Position numbers and translations under genes: made by a program
Source: Actinomadura sp. K4S16
GTDB taxonomy: Bacteria; Actinomycetota; Actinomycetes; Streptosporangiales; Streptosporangiaceae
NCBI RefSeq assembly: GCF_008327685.1
Contig: NZ_BDDE01000014.1
Coordinates: forward strand, 186,001 to 250,000
Length of the DNA stretch: 64,000 nucleotides
Direction of reading: 5' to 3'
Notes under the pieces: generated by a model
What the model was told of the DNA's origin: nothing
Databases searched by the model: none
The model's input: the letters and a program-made list of their open reading frames with translations, nothing else
Shown: one piece after another, positions 7,342 to 15,907 of the stretch
Position numbering within the stretch: position 1 is the stretch's first letter
How the letters are laid out: each line of letters begins with the position of its first letter

Positions 7342-8897
7342 CGAGTGGCCTCCAGCAGGTGCTTGCCGCGGGCGTCCTGCTCCACCGGGATGGGGTACTG
7401 GCCGTCGAAGCACGCCCGGCACAGGTTGTCCTTCGCGATGTGCGAGGCGGAGATGAGCTCGTCCAGGGAGATGTAGCCGAGCGAGTCGGCGCCGATGGAG
7501 TCGCGGATCTCCTCCACCGACAGGTTTCCCGCGATGAGCTCGGCGCGGGTGGCGAAGTCGATGCCGTAGAAGCACGGCCAGGCGACGGGCGGGCTGGAGA
7601 TCCGCACGTGGACCTCGGCGGCGCCCGCGTCCCGCAGCATCCCCACGATGGCGCGCTGGGTGTTGCCGCGCACGATCGAGTCGTCCACCACGACCAGCCG
7701 CTTGCCCTCGATCGCCTCGCGCAGCGGGTTCAGCTTCAGCCGGATGCCGAGCTGGCGGATCGTCTGGGACGGCTGGATGAACGTCCGGCCGACGTAGGAG
7801 TTCTTCACCAGGCCCTGGCCGTAGGGGATGCCGGACGCCTCGGCGTAGCCGATCGCGGCCGGGGTGCCCGACTCCGGCGTCGGGATGACCATGTCGGCCT
7901 CGACGGGGTGCTCGCGCGCCAGCCGGCGCCCGACCTCGACGCGGGTGGCCTGCACGCTGCGCCCGGCGATCGTCGTGTCGGGCCGCGCCAGGTACACGTA
8001 CTCGAACAGGCAGCCCTTCGGGCGCGGCTCGGCGAACCGCTCGGACCGCACGCCGTCACCGTCGATCGCGACCATCTCGCCCGGCTCGATCTCCCGGACG
8101 AACCGGGCGCCGACGATGTCGAGCGCGGCCGTCTCGGACGCGACCACCCAGCCGCGGTCCTCCAGGGCGCCGAGCACGAGCGGGCGGATGCCCTCGGGGT
8201 CGCGGGCCGCGTACAGCGTCCCCTCGTCCATGAAGACCAGGGAGAACGCGCCGCGCGCCGCCGGGAGGATCTCCCGCGCCGCCTCCAGCGCACCGCCCGT
8301 GTCCCCCATGGAGGGACCACCCCCCGGAGCGCCTCCGGCGCCGGTCAGGTCACCTGTGGGGGGACGACCCCCCACACCCCCCGGAGCGCCTCCGGCGCCG
8401 GTCAGGTCATGCGTGGCTAGAAGCGCCGTCAGGACCTCGGTGTCGGTCGTGGCGGTCAGCACGCCGGGCGCCAGCCGCGCGGCCAGTTCCGGCGTGTTGA
8501 TCAGGTTGCCGTTGTGGACGAGCGCCAGCCCGCCCTCGTCGGTGGACCGGAACGTGGGCTGCGCGTTCTCCCACGTGGGCGAGCCGGTCGTGGAGTAGCG
8601 GCAGTGGCCGACGGCGATGTGTCCGCGCAACGTGTTCAGCACCGACTCGTCGAAGACCTGGGCGACGAGGCCCATGTCCTTGAACACGACGATGCGGGAG
8701 CCGTCGCTGACAGCGATGCCCGCCGACTCCTGCCCACGGTGCTGGAGCGCGTACAGGCCGTAGTACGTGAGCTTGCTCACTTCGGCTCTGGCCGCCTGTT
8801 CGGCGGGAACCCAGACGCCGAAGACCCCGCAGGCGTCCTGCGGAGCGCGGTCGGAGGGATCGAGGTCGTGGCTCAAACGTCCGTCACGGAGAGGCAC
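7338..8897 (-). CDS. purF: amidophosphoribosyltransferase with an in-frame insertion
   Basis: First committed step of purine synthesis: PRPP plus glutamine to phosphoribosylamine. 519 residues. A short propeptide precedes Cys23 (QDACGVFGVW), the N-terminal glutaminase nucleophile after processing. The glutaminase domain has LQHRGQESAG and GHCRYSTTG; the phosphoribosyltransferase domain has the PRPP motif VVVDDSIVRGNT. Between TEVLTALLAT and ALEAAREIL lie about 40 residues (163-203) rich in Gly and Pro with DLTGAGGAPGG twice, which the family lacks. The GTG start lies 7 bases after a TAGACT box, fitting leaderless initiation. Confidence 0.95.
   Translation of the reverse strand: MPLRDGRLSHDLDPSDRAPQDACGVFGVWVPAEQAARAEVSKLTYYGLYALQHRGQESAGIAVSDGSRIVVFKDMGLVAQVFDESVLNTLRGHIAVGHCRYSTTGSPTWENAQPTFRSTDEGGLALVHNGNLINTPELAARLAPGVLTATTDTEVLTALLATHDLTGAGGAPGGVGGRPPTGDLTGAGGAPGGGPSMGDTGGALEAAREILPAARGAFSLVFMDEGTLYAARDPEGIRPLVLGALEDRGWVVASETAALDIVGARFVREIEPGEMVAIDGDGVRSERFAEPRPKGCLFEYVYLARPDTTIAGRSVQATRVEVGRRLAREHPVEADMVIPTPESGTPAAIGYAEASGIPYGQGLVKNSYVGRTFIQPSQTIRQLGIRLKLNPLREAIEGKRLVVVDDSIVRGNTQRAIVGMLRDAGAAEVHVRISSPPVAWPCFYGIDFATRAELIAGNLSVEEIRDSIGADSLGYISLDELISASHIAKDNLCRACFDGQYPIPVEQDARGKHLLEATR
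8320..8409. repeat. duplicated 33-bp element flanking a 9-bp hairpin inside purF
   Basis: Positions 8320-8352 and 8377-8409 are identical over 33 bp, 57 bp (19 codons) apart. Between them lies a perfect palindrome, tgtgggggg-acga-ccccccaca (8355-8376). The repeat itself holds ccggag-cgc-ctccgg. The element stays in frame and accounts for PurF's extra Gly/Pro-rich residues. It looks like a mobile palindromic repeat inserted in a coding sequence. Confidence 0.85.
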
Positions 8898-8903
8898 GTT
8901 CGC

Positions 8904-8909
8904 CAGTCT
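8904..8909 (-). promoter_or_regulatory. -10 box of leaderless purF promoter
   Basis: Read on the minus strand, TAGACT followed by GGCGAAC and then the GTG start of purF. There is no ribosome binding site between them. The same spacing recurs at other starts in the window. No convincing -35 box was found. Confidence 0.5.
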
Positions 8910-8964
8910 AGATGCCCGGTTCACCTGCTCCGATCGGTGGCATCTCCTTAACGGACCTTTACTC

Positions 8965-8995
8965 CCCGGAACCACGGGCCCCACGCGGTTCCGGG
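8965..8995. repeat. 9-bp inverted repeat in the purF/membrane protein gap
   Basis: cccggaacc at 8965-8973 pairs with ggttccggg at 8987-8995 across a 13-base loop. It lies 30 bp before the small membrane protein start and about 70 bp from the purF start. It could be an operator serving either gene or a leader hairpin. Confidence 0.4.
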
Positions 8996-9024
8996 AATCT
9001 GGGGACGACACGTGGAGGAACGCA

Positions 9025-9390
9025 ATGACGCTGCCCGGGTACCGGACCTACTCGCCCCCTGCCCCGCCTGTGCGGAGCACTCTGGCCCGGACCTCCCAGG
9101 TGCTCGGAATCGTCGGTCTGGTCGGGCTCACCGCGTGCTTCGCGGGCATGGTCCCGGCGCTCGTGGGGCTCGTCCTGGGGACGATGTCCCTCGTCCGGCG
9201 CGACCCGGACCGGCGTCCCGCCCTCGTGGGGGTGGTCTGCTCCGCGGTCGCCCTCCTCCTCGGCGCCGGGACGCTCGTCTGGCTGCTCGCCAAGGCGGCC
9301 CAGTGCGGGGACCAGGCGCGGTACCCGGACGACCTGGCGCGGCGCGGCTGCGTCGAACGCGAGTTCCCGTTCGCCCGCGCCACCCCTTAG
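9025..9390 (+). CDS. small two-span membrane protein (DUF4190-like)
   Basis: 121 residues. A proline-rich cytoplasmic start (YRTYSPPAPPVRSTLAR) precedes two hydrophobic segments: VLGIVGLVGLTACFAGMVPA... at about residues 27-52 and VGVVCSAVALLLGAGTLVWL at about 68-88. A short Cys-containing tail follows. The arrangement resembles DUF4190-type proteins, whose role is unknown. GGAGGAA precedes the ATG. It is divergent from purF. Confidence 0.75.
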   Translation: MTLPGYRTYSPPAPPVRSTLARTSQVLGIVGLVGLTACFAGMVPALVGLVLGTMSLVRRDPDRRPALVGVVCSAVALLLGAGTLVWLLAKAAQCGDQARYPDDLARRGCVEREFPFARATP

Positions 9391-10025
9391 CCGCCGGGTT
9401 GGTCGGCCAGGGCGCGGACGGCCTCCTGGCCGAGCGGGGAGGCGTACAAGCGGAGGTCGTCGAGGAGGCCGCCGAAGCCGGGCTTGGTGGGCTCCCTGCC
9501 CAGGTAGACGGGCCCGGCCGGGGTGACGACGGGGTGTTCCAACGCGACGGCCGCGTCGTGCGCGCCGTCGACGTAGAGGGTCATGCCCCGGGTGTCCACG
9601 ACGAAGGCGATGTGCGCCCATTGCCCCACGGTCAGCCTGGCCGTGCTGTCGACGTAGTCCGGGCCCTTGACGGTGAACAACTGGACGCGCAGCCTCATCG
9701 CGTCCGGGTACAGCCAGAGGCCGAGCCCCCGCGCGTCGTTCTCGGCCACGGGCTTGTAGAGGAGGCTGCGCCACTCGCCGGTGGGCTCCTCGTCGACCCG
9801 GACGAAGAAGGCCAGGCTGAACCCGAAGATCTGGCTGAGGACGAGCTGCGGCGCCGCGGGGATCACCGCCCGGTCGTGCCCGCGGAGGGCCAGCGCCTCC
9901 CCGTCCCGTCCGGGGACGATCTCGGCGTTCTCCGCCAGCTCGGCCGCGGGGGCGGCGCCGGCGGTGTCGGCGGCCCGGCGCCCGTCCACGGTGCCGGCGT
10001 CGAACGTCCAGTGCGCGATCAACAC
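9387..10025 (-). CDS. LamG-like concanavalin A-fold protein
   Basis: 212 residues. The composition and the motif series HWTFDAG, SLAFFVRVDEEPTGEWRSLLYK, QWAHIAFVVDTRGMTLYVDG and GLLDDLRLYASPL match LamG/jelly-roll carbohydrate-binding domains. No signal peptide is present, so it appears cytoplasmic. The GTG start follows a strong GGAGGTGATC. It shares its strand with the sterol-carrier gene 110 bp upstream, and its last codon overlaps the stop of the convergent membrane-protein gene. The ligand is unknown. Confidence 0.78.
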   Translation of the reverse strand: MLIAHWTFDAGTVDGRRAADTAGAAPAAELAENAEIVPGRDGEALALRGHDRAVIPAAPQLVLSQIFGFSLAFFVRVDEEPTGEWRSLLYKPVAENDARGLGLWLYPDAMRLRVQLFTVKGPDYVDSTARLTVGQWAHIAFVVDTRGMTLYVDGAHDAAVALEHPVVTPAGPVYLGREPTKPGFGGLLDDLRLYASPLGQEAVRALADQPGG

Positions 10026-10135
10026 GGGATCACCTCCGGTAAGGCGCGCGTTACCCGCGCACGCTATGCGCGCGCTCACCGTCCAGTCGAGAGGCGACGT
10101 CCGGTCAAGGAGAACCCGCCGGGCGGGGCGGACCG

Positions 10136-10579
10136 TCAGTCGAGGGGCAGGGGGAGGTAGGGCGTCAGGTCCGCGCGCGCGCCGCTCGCCCGTACCCGTC
10201 CGTTCGCCGCCGCGTCTTCCCAGGTGGAGCGGCCGGTGGCCAGCGCGATCCACGTGGCGGCGTCCATCTCCACCACATTCGGCGGCGTACCACGGGTATG
10301 GTGCGGGCCGTCGATGCACTGAACGGCGGCGTGCGGGGGGACCCTGACCTCCACCGAACGGCCGGGCGCCAGCTCGGCGAGCCGATCGAGCAGGTACCGT
10401 ACCGCTCCCCTGACCACCGGCCGGCTCGGCTCGGCGCCCCCCGCCTCGATGCCGGCGAGGACCGTGTCCAGAGCCGCGCGGCGCAGCTCGGCGGGCTCGT
10501 CCGCGCCGGTGTAGGGCGCCAGGCCGAGCGCGGCGCGCTCCTCGTTGAGGACGGCGGGGGAAAGCGGTGTTCGGCGCAT
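10136..10579 (-). CDS. sterol carrier family protein (purF-linked)
   Basis: 147 residues. The N-terminal half is helical (LNEERAALGLAPYTGADEPAEL); the C-terminal half has the SCP2-like stretch VEVRVPPHAAVQCIDGPHHTRGTPPNVVEMDAATWIALATG. A homologue neighbours purF in mycobacteria (Rv0807), which supports the assignment; the ligand is not established. A TAGCGT box lies 8 bases before the ATG, so the transcript may be leaderless. It is divergent from the kinase gene. Confidence 0.8.
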   Translation of the reverse strand: MRRTPLSPAVLNEERAALGLAPYTGADEPAELRRAALDTVLAGIEAGGAEPSRPVVRGAVRYLLDRLAELAPGRSVEVRVPPHAAVQCIDGPHHTRGTPPNVVEMDAATWIALATGRSTWEDAAANGRVRASGARADLTPYLPLPLD

Positions 10580-10707
10580 CGCGCACGACGCTACCGGGTC
10601 CGCCGGGGTATCGCGCAGACGGTAGAAAGGACCCGGTGCCAGGCATGGGGGCGCAGAGGACGGGGAGGCCGGGGACGCCGTCCCCGGATGAGACGGAGGT
10701 TCGTCAG

Positions 10708-12714
10708 ATGCCCGAGGCGCTGCCCCTGCAGCCGGGTGACCCGGGAAGGCTCGGCTCGTTCGAGATCACGGGACGGCTCGGCGTGGGCGAGCAGGGTGCG
10801 GTCTTCCTCGGCAGGGACCCGGCCGGCCGGCCCGTCGCCGTGAAGGTCCTGCACGTGCGGCTGAGCGGCGAGCCCGTCGCGCGGTCGCGGTTCGCCGACG
10901 CGTTCTCCGCGGCCCGGAAGGTGACCGGCTTCTGCACGGCGGCGATCCTGCACGCCGACATGGAGGGCGACCGTCCCTACGTGGTGAGCGAGTGGGTGGA
11001 CGGACCGTCCCTCCAGCAGCTCGTGGACGAGGAGGGCGTGCGCGGCCCCGTCGTCGTCGAACGCGTGGCCGTCGGCATGGCGGTCGCTCTGGCCGCCGTC
11101 CACCGCGCGGGCGCCGTCCACCACGGCCTGAAGCCCGGGAACGTGCTCCTCGGCCGGGACGGTCCCCGGATGAGCGATGTCGGCATCGCCCACGCCATGG
11201 AGGCCGTGAACGTGGCCTTCCGCGGGAGCATGACCGAGGACCCCGCCTACAAGTCCCCTGAGCAGTTGAGCGGCATGGGCATCGGCCCTGCCGCGGACGT
11301 GTTCGCGTGGGCGTCGACCGTCCTGTTCGCCGCCACGGGCAAGCCGCCGTTCGGCGAGGGGTCGCCGTCCGAGGTGATGCAGCGGATCGTCTACGACGAG
11401 GCCGACGTGTCGGGCGTGCCCGACTCCCTGCGCGAGACGGTCGCGGCCGCTCTGGCCAAGGACCCGGCCGAGCGTCCGATGGCCAAGACGATCCTCGAAC
11501 GGCTGCTGGGCCAGGGCAGCGCGCTCGCGGGGCGCCTGCCGGCCTCGATGGTGGAGGAGGGGCGCGCCCTCGCGACGGGCGTGATGATCCACCACGACGT
11601 GCCGCCGGTCGTGCCGCCGCCGCGTCCTCCCATGGCGGCTCCCGGTGGGCCCATGGGAGCCGCCGCTCCGCCGCCCGGGTTCACGCCCGGGCCTGCCGCA
11701 CCTCCTGGGCCGCTTTCGGGACCGCCACCGGGCCCCCCTGCCGGTGCGCCTTCGGGGCCCCCTGCCGGTGCGCCTTCGGGGCCGTTCTCGGGAGCGCCGT
11801 CCGGTGCGCCTTCGGGGCCTCCGCCGGAATCGGCGTCACCATCGCTGCCGCTGCTGGGCAAGCTCGCGCGCTCGCGCCGCTCACGCCCCGAGCCCGTGCG
11901 GGAGCCCGAGCCGCCCGCGGCCGAGCTGGATCCGGCCGCGTTCGAGGTGACGACGGCCTTCAACGCGATCGGCCTGGACCGGCCCGAGCGGCAGACCCCG
12001 GCGGGCGGACGCGACCACGCGGAGCAGACCACGAGGTTCGATGCTCTGCGTCCCGACCCGACTGCGACGTTCGACGCCGTCGGTCCCGATCCGACGGCCA
12101 CGTTCGACGCCGTCGACCTGCCCGCCCATCCGAACCCCACAGAGCCGAACCCCCTCATTCCGGGGCTGGGGCAAGGGCGCGAGAGCCACGGGCACCGCTC
12201 CCCGGCGAACCGGTCGCCCCTGTCGCTCATCGCGAAGATGCGGCGACCCGGCAACCACGTCCTCGGCCTGGCACTGTCGCTGGCCATCGGCGTCGGCGTC
12301 GGCATCGCCATCATCGTCCTGGTGCTCTGGCCCCAGTTGAAGTCCGACGACGACTCGCCGTCCGACAGCACCAACTCATCCGCCAACCGCCCCGTGACCA
12401 CGATTCCGCAATCGTTCGCGGGGACCTGGACGGGGACGGTGGTCAACACCAACCGGAACGCCTCCTTCCCCGTGCAGATCACCTTCGAGGCCGGCGGGAC
12501 GACCGGGCGCGCCCTGTACCCGCGGGAGAACTGCGTCGGCACCCTGCGGCTCACCAGGGGGACGGAGAGCGCCCTGAGGATGAACCTGGACATCGGCAAG
12601 CCGTGCACGTCCGGGATCGTCCAGGTGACCCGTCAGCCTGACGGGACGCTCCAGTACACGTGGACGCGGCCCGGAACGAACCTCGGCTACGGCGGGCGGC
12701 TCACCAAGGCCTGA
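10708..12714 (+). CDS. receptor-type Ser/Thr kinase, probably catalytically inactive
   Basis: 668 residues. The kinase fold has GRLGVGEQGAVFLG (Gly loop), VAVK (K46) and SPEQ. The catalytic loop reads HHGLKPGN instead of HRDLKPxN, so the proton-acceptor Asp is Gly140; the metal-binding Asp is kept as DVG (D157). A proline-rich linker follows, then four T-x-F-[DN]-A repeats (residues 414-470), a membrane span at about 519-543 and an extracytoplasmic beta-rich domain starting FAGTWTGTVVN with a Cys pair. It may be a pseudokinase sensor. The ATG at 10708 is preceded by ACGGAGG. Confidence 0.88.
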   Translation: MPEALPLQPGDPGRLGSFEITGRLGVGEQGAVFLGRDPAGRPVAVKVLHVRLSGEPVARSRFADAFSAARKVTGFCTAAILHADMEGDRPYVVSEWVDGPSLQQLVDEEGVRGPVVVERVAVGMAVALAAVHRAGAVHHGLKPGNVLLGRDGPRMSDVGIAHAMEAVNVAFRGSMTEDPAYKSPEQLSGMGIGPAADVFAWASTVLFAATGKPPFGEGSPSEVMQRIVYDEADVSGVPDSLRETVAAALAKDPAERPMAKTILERLLGQGSALAGRLPASMVEEGRALATGVMIHHDVPPVVPPPRPPMAAPGGPMGAAAPPPGFTPGPAAPPGPLSGPPPGPPAGAPSGPPAGAPSGPFSGAPSGAPSGPPPESASPSLPLLGKLARSRRSRPEPVREPEPPAAELDPAAFEVTTAFNAIGLDRPERQTPAGGRDHAEQTTRFDALRPDPTATFDAVGPDPTATFDAVDLPAHPNPTEPNPLIPGLGQGRESHGHRSPANRSPLSLIAKMRRPGNHVLGLALSLAIGVGVGIAIIVLVLWPQLKSDDDSPSDSTNSSANRPVTTIPQSFAGTWTGTVVNTNRNASFPVQITFEAGGTTGRALYPRENCVGTLRLTRGTESALRMNLDIGKPCTSGIVQVTRQPDGTLQYTWTRPGTNLGYGGRLTKA

Positions 12715-12849
12715 TCCGGCCGTGCCGCCTCGGGCAATACGCCCAATTTGTCGTCTCATATCAGGACAGTTCCGCTAGGGTTTCCCCTCGATCGAGACCA
12801 CCGATCATGGGCGGGACGCCTCGCGCGCTCCCCGGCATAAGGAGGAGCC

Positions 12850-14010
12850 TTGCGGGCTGTCCACCGAAGGCTGCTGCTCGTCGGCACGGTCGCGGCGTGC
12901 CTCGGCGGCGCCGCGGCGTTCCCGGTTCTCGCCGACGACTCCGCGTCCCTGGTGAAGGTGACCGCGGCGGAAGGCACCCCGGTGCCCGGCAGGTACATCG
13001 TCACGCTGAAGGCCGGAGCGTCCACCGACACGGCCGCCAAGAGCGTCAAGGCCGCGGGCGTCCAGCGCTTCGACGGCGTCCTGAACGCCTTCGCCGCGCG
13101 GCTGAACGGCGACCAGCTCAACAAGCTGCGCCGCGACCACCGCGTCGCGGCCATCGAGCAGGACCAGGTCGTCAAGGCCAGCACCACCCAGCGCGCACCG
13201 CTGCCCTGGGGGCTCGACCGCATCGACCAGCGGTCGGCGAAGCTGTCCAAGACCTACACCTACAAGTCGTCCGGCAAGGGCGTGAACGCCTACATCATCG
13301 ACACCGGCCTGGACGTCGGGCACAAGGAGTTCGGCGGCCGCGCCTCGATCGCGTGGGCGGCGCCCTTCAACGGCGACGGACGCGACTGCAACGGCCACGG
13401 CACCCACGTCGCGGGCATCATCGGCTCCAAGACCTACGGCGCCGCCAAGTCGGTCAAGCTGCGGGCGCTGCGCGTCCTCGACTGCAACGGCGAGGGCTCG
13501 ATGTCGGACGTCGTCGCCGCCGTCAACTGGCTGCGCACCCACGCCGCCAAGCCGGCCGTGGCGAACATGTCGCTCGGCGGCCCCAAGTCCTCGGCGCTCA
13601 ACACCGCCGTGATGAACCTGTCCAAGTCGGGGGTGTTCACCTCCGTCGCCGCCGGCAACGAGAACGCCGACGCGTGCAACACCTCGCCGGCCGGTGCGGG
13701 CTGGGTCATGGCGGTCGGCGCCACCACCAAGTACGACAACCGCGCCTCGTTCTCCAACTGGGGCAAGTGCGTCGACATCAACGCCCCGGGCTACGGCATC
13801 TACTCCACCTGGCCGGGCGGGGGCCACAAGGCGCTCAGCGGAACGTCCATGGCCGCCCCCTACGTCAGCGGTGTCGCCGCCCTGTACCTCTCCACGCACC
13901 CCAAGGCCACCTTCCCGACGGTGCAGAAGGTGCTGAACGACAACTCCACCCACACCCTCAAGAACCTGCGCTCGCAGCCCAACCGGCTCCTCTGGAAGGG
14001 CAAGCTGTGA
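12850..14010 (+). CDS. secreted subtilisin-like serine protease (S8)
   Basis: 386 residues. A Sec signal peptide (RRLLLVGTVAACLGGAAAF...) is followed by an I9-type inhibitor propeptide (PGRYIVTLKAG, residues 46-110) and the S8 domain. The triad is D151 (DTG), H183 (GHGTHVAG) and S333 (GTSMAAP), with oxyanion N270 in AAGN. Cys residues could form disulfides. The start is TTG, supported by AAGGAGGAG immediately upstream. A terminator hairpin follows, so it is probably monocistronic. Confidence 0.95.
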   Translation: MRAVHRRLLLVGTVAACLGGAAAFPVLADDSASLVKVTAAEGTPVPGRYIVTLKAGASTDTAAKSVKAAGVQRFDGVLNAFAARLNGDQLNKLRRDHRVAAIEQDQVVKASTTQRAPLPWGLDRIDQRSAKLSKTYTYKSSGKGVNAYIIDTGLDVGHKEFGGRASIAWAAPFNGDGRDCNGHGTHVAGIIGSKTYGAAKSVKLRALRVLDCNGEGSMSDVVAAVNWLRTHAAKPAVANMSLGGPKSSALNTAVMNLSKSGVFTSVAAGNENADACNTSPAGAGWVMAVGATTKYDNRASFSNWGKCVDINAPGYGIYSTWPGGGHKALSGTSMAAPYVSGVAALYLSTHPKATFPTVQKVLNDNSTHTLKNLRSQPNRLLWKGKL

Positions 14011-14027
14011 GTCCCGTCACGTAGGAT

Positions 14028-14057
14028 TGCCCGGCTCCCCAGCAAGGGGGCCGGGCA
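14028..14057 (+). terminator. terminator after the S8 protease
   Basis: tgcccggc-t-cccc pairs with ggggg-ccgggca around an agcaa loop, with one bulged T. It begins 17 bp after the stop codon. Confidence 0.7.
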
Positions 14058-14161
14058 TCTCGCGCCTTCGCCCCGTCCCACTGTTCGCAGGGGTTTACTC
14101 TTGGCGAGGCACACGGCTCTTTAACGTCCATTGACCTTCGGCCATGACGAGAGGAGAACAC

Positions 14162-15133
14162 GTGGAGACCCCCGCCTCCACCCGTCGGCACGCTGACCGC
14201 CGCCGCGGCCGGCGACACACCGCCGCGGCTCTCGTGGCCCTCGCCACCGCGCTGCCCCTGCTCGCCGCCGCGACACCGTCCGCGGCCGCCCCGCCGGCGT
14301 CCCTCCCCCTCGACCCGGGCGACAGCGGCAAGTTCGCGAAGCTGAACCGCCAGATCGAGCAGCTCGACAAGGAGTACGGCGGCGACCTCGCCAAGCTGAA
14401 GGACGCCGAGTACGCCGCGAAGAAGGCGCTGGACAAGTCCAACGACCTGCAGCGCGACCTCCAGGAGGCCCGCAGCGTCGTCGCGCAGCTCGCCGCGTCC
14501 CAGTACATGACGAACGGCGAGGACCCCACCGTCACCTTCCTCGCCGACGCGAACCCCTCCGACCTGCTCAGCAACGCCACCCTGGTCAGCCACCTCGCCC
14601 AGAACAAGGCGGGCAAGGTCGCCCAGATCCAGAAGCTCGTCGACGACCAGATGAAGGCCCGCAAGCAGGCCCAGCAGAAGATGGTCGAGCTGAACAAGGA
14701 GATCAAGGACCTGAAGCGGCGCAAGTCGCAGATCCAGTCCCTGGTCAAGAAGTACAAGCCCGAGTCCCCGAGTGTCGGCATGGGCGGCGTCACCCCGCGC
14801 ATGCTCAAGGTGAAGAACACCATCGACCTGGAGACGGGCCCCTTCCCGACCATCGGCTGCGTCCGCCACACCGGCGACCCCCAGGACCACGGCACTGGCC
14901 ACGCCTGCGACTTCATGGTCACCACGGGCGGCGTCATGGCCACCGGCAGCGCCCAGGCCCTGGGCGACCGCACCGCCTCCTACGCCATCGCCCACGCAAG
15001 CGCCCTGGGCATCAAATACATCATCTGGCGCCAACGCATCTACGACCTCCGCAGCCCCGGCTGGCGCTCCATGGAAAACCGAGGCGGCGTAACCGCCAAC
15101 CACTACGACCACGTCCACATCTCGGTCTTCTAG
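14162..15133 (+). CDS. secreted coiled-coil protein with C-terminal ARB_07466-like domain
   Basis: 323 residues. A signal peptide (AALVALATALPLLAAATPSAAA) is followed by a long Lys/Glu/Gln-rich coiled coil (about residues 45-210) and a compact C-terminal domain (RMLKVKNTIDLETGPFPTIGC ... GHACDFMV ... HYDHVHIS). The C-terminal pattern with CDFMV and DHVHIS resembles the domain often fused to peptidoglycan hydrolase regulators in actinomycetes. It is a likely cell-wall factor; activity is unknown. GTG at 14162 sits 6 bases after AGGAG, better placed than ATG at 14144. Confidence 0.82.
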   Translation: METPASTRRHADRRRGRRHTAAALVALATALPLLAAATPSAAAPPASLPLDPGDSGKFAKLNRQIEQLDKEYGGDLAKLKDAEYAAKKALDKSNDLQRDLQEARSVVAQLAASQYMTNGEDPTVTFLADANPSDLLSNATLVSHLAQNKAGKVAQIQKLVDDQMKARKQAQQKMVELNKEIKDLKRRKSQIQSLVKKYKPESPSVGMGGVTPRMLKVKNTIDLETGPFPTIGCVRHTGDPQDHGTGHACDFMVTTGGVMATGSAQALGDRTASYAIAHASALGIKYIIWRQRIYDLRSPGWRSMENRGGVTANHYDHVHISVF

Positions 15134-15170
15134 ACGTCCCGGCTCCGATTAGGCCCGCAATCATGGGTCC

Positions 15171-15515
15171 ATGAGCACTTGGGCCTACATACGGGGCTGG
15201 CTGGAGTTCCACGGGCAGAAAGCCGAAGCCGAGCGCATCATCCGCCGGGGGGACTCCGCGGGATGGGCCTTCCCGGAAGGCGGCTGGCTCGACGCAGCCT
15301 GCTACGCCCGAGCCGTTCGTTCGCAGTACTGCGACGAAGTCCTCGACCAGGTCCGGGAGATCACCGCCCTCCCCGCCGACGACGAGGACAACGACCGTGT
15401 ATGCGGGCTCTTTCTCGTCTTTCACGAGGAGGGGCACCAGACCGAATGGCAGATCAGAGACGGCCAAGTCCAGGTCGCCCCGGCACCACCCCGCTATGAC
15501 TACCTATGGCAGTAG
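15171..15515 (+). CDS. hypothetical protein
   Basis: 114 residues, soluble and acidic: WAYIRGWLEFHGQKAEAERI, a central FPEGGWLDAACYARAVRS and a C-terminal beta-rich part (VCGLFLVFHEEGHQTEWQIRD). I do not recognise the family. Codon use is typical of the window. It begins the accessory stretch between the protease cluster and purL. Confidence 0.65.
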   Translation: MSTWAYIRGWLEFHGQKAEAERIIRRGDSAGWAFPEGGWLDAACYARAVRSQYCDEVLDQVREITALPADDEDNDRVCGLFLVFHEEGHQTEWQIRDGQVQVAPAPPRYDYLWQ

Positions 15516-15907
15516 CGGCGTCGTTTCAAGATCGTGGGCCGATATCGTCCAGACTGGTCACTCATTCGGATTGTCAGAGCGTCCTAGTACGGTGCCTTTG
15601 TTGGAGACCGGTCTGAGCACCCATCAGGGTCCGCGGCTCAGGGAGGGTGGGTATGGAACCACTCCCGGATACGTCTCGGAGTAGGCAGAATCCCGTGACC
15701 CCACCCTCCTCCCGGCCGCTCCTGCCGTCATGCCGGTCAGGCTCAGGGCACATCGAGGGCACATGACGTTCTGACCGGCCCCGAGACGTTGAGAGCCACC
15801 GAGCGGCCGACACCGATGTCATGGCGGCAAAGGTGCTACGGCAGATCGACGACGCCTCACGGTTGCCGCGCGCCCCCGCCCGGCGGAAAGATCAGTACCC
15901 TCACCCC
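15516..15907. other. gene-free region with stacked hairpins
   Basis: About 390 bp without a credible gene. At 15613-15641 ctgagc...gctcag encloses accc-atca-gggt. Directly adjoining, ggagggtggg (15642-15651) pairs with cccaccctcc (15700-15709), and inside that loop actcc/ggagt (15661-15682) form a further stem. The density of helices suggests a structured RNA or complex terminator. At the right end a TACCCT box lies six bases before the DUF2199 start. Confidence 0.4.

Noticed and set aside
12805..13953. Long minus-strand frame opposite the S8 protease
   Set aside because: Antisense to a clear protease with all catalytic residues; the translation is low-complexity.
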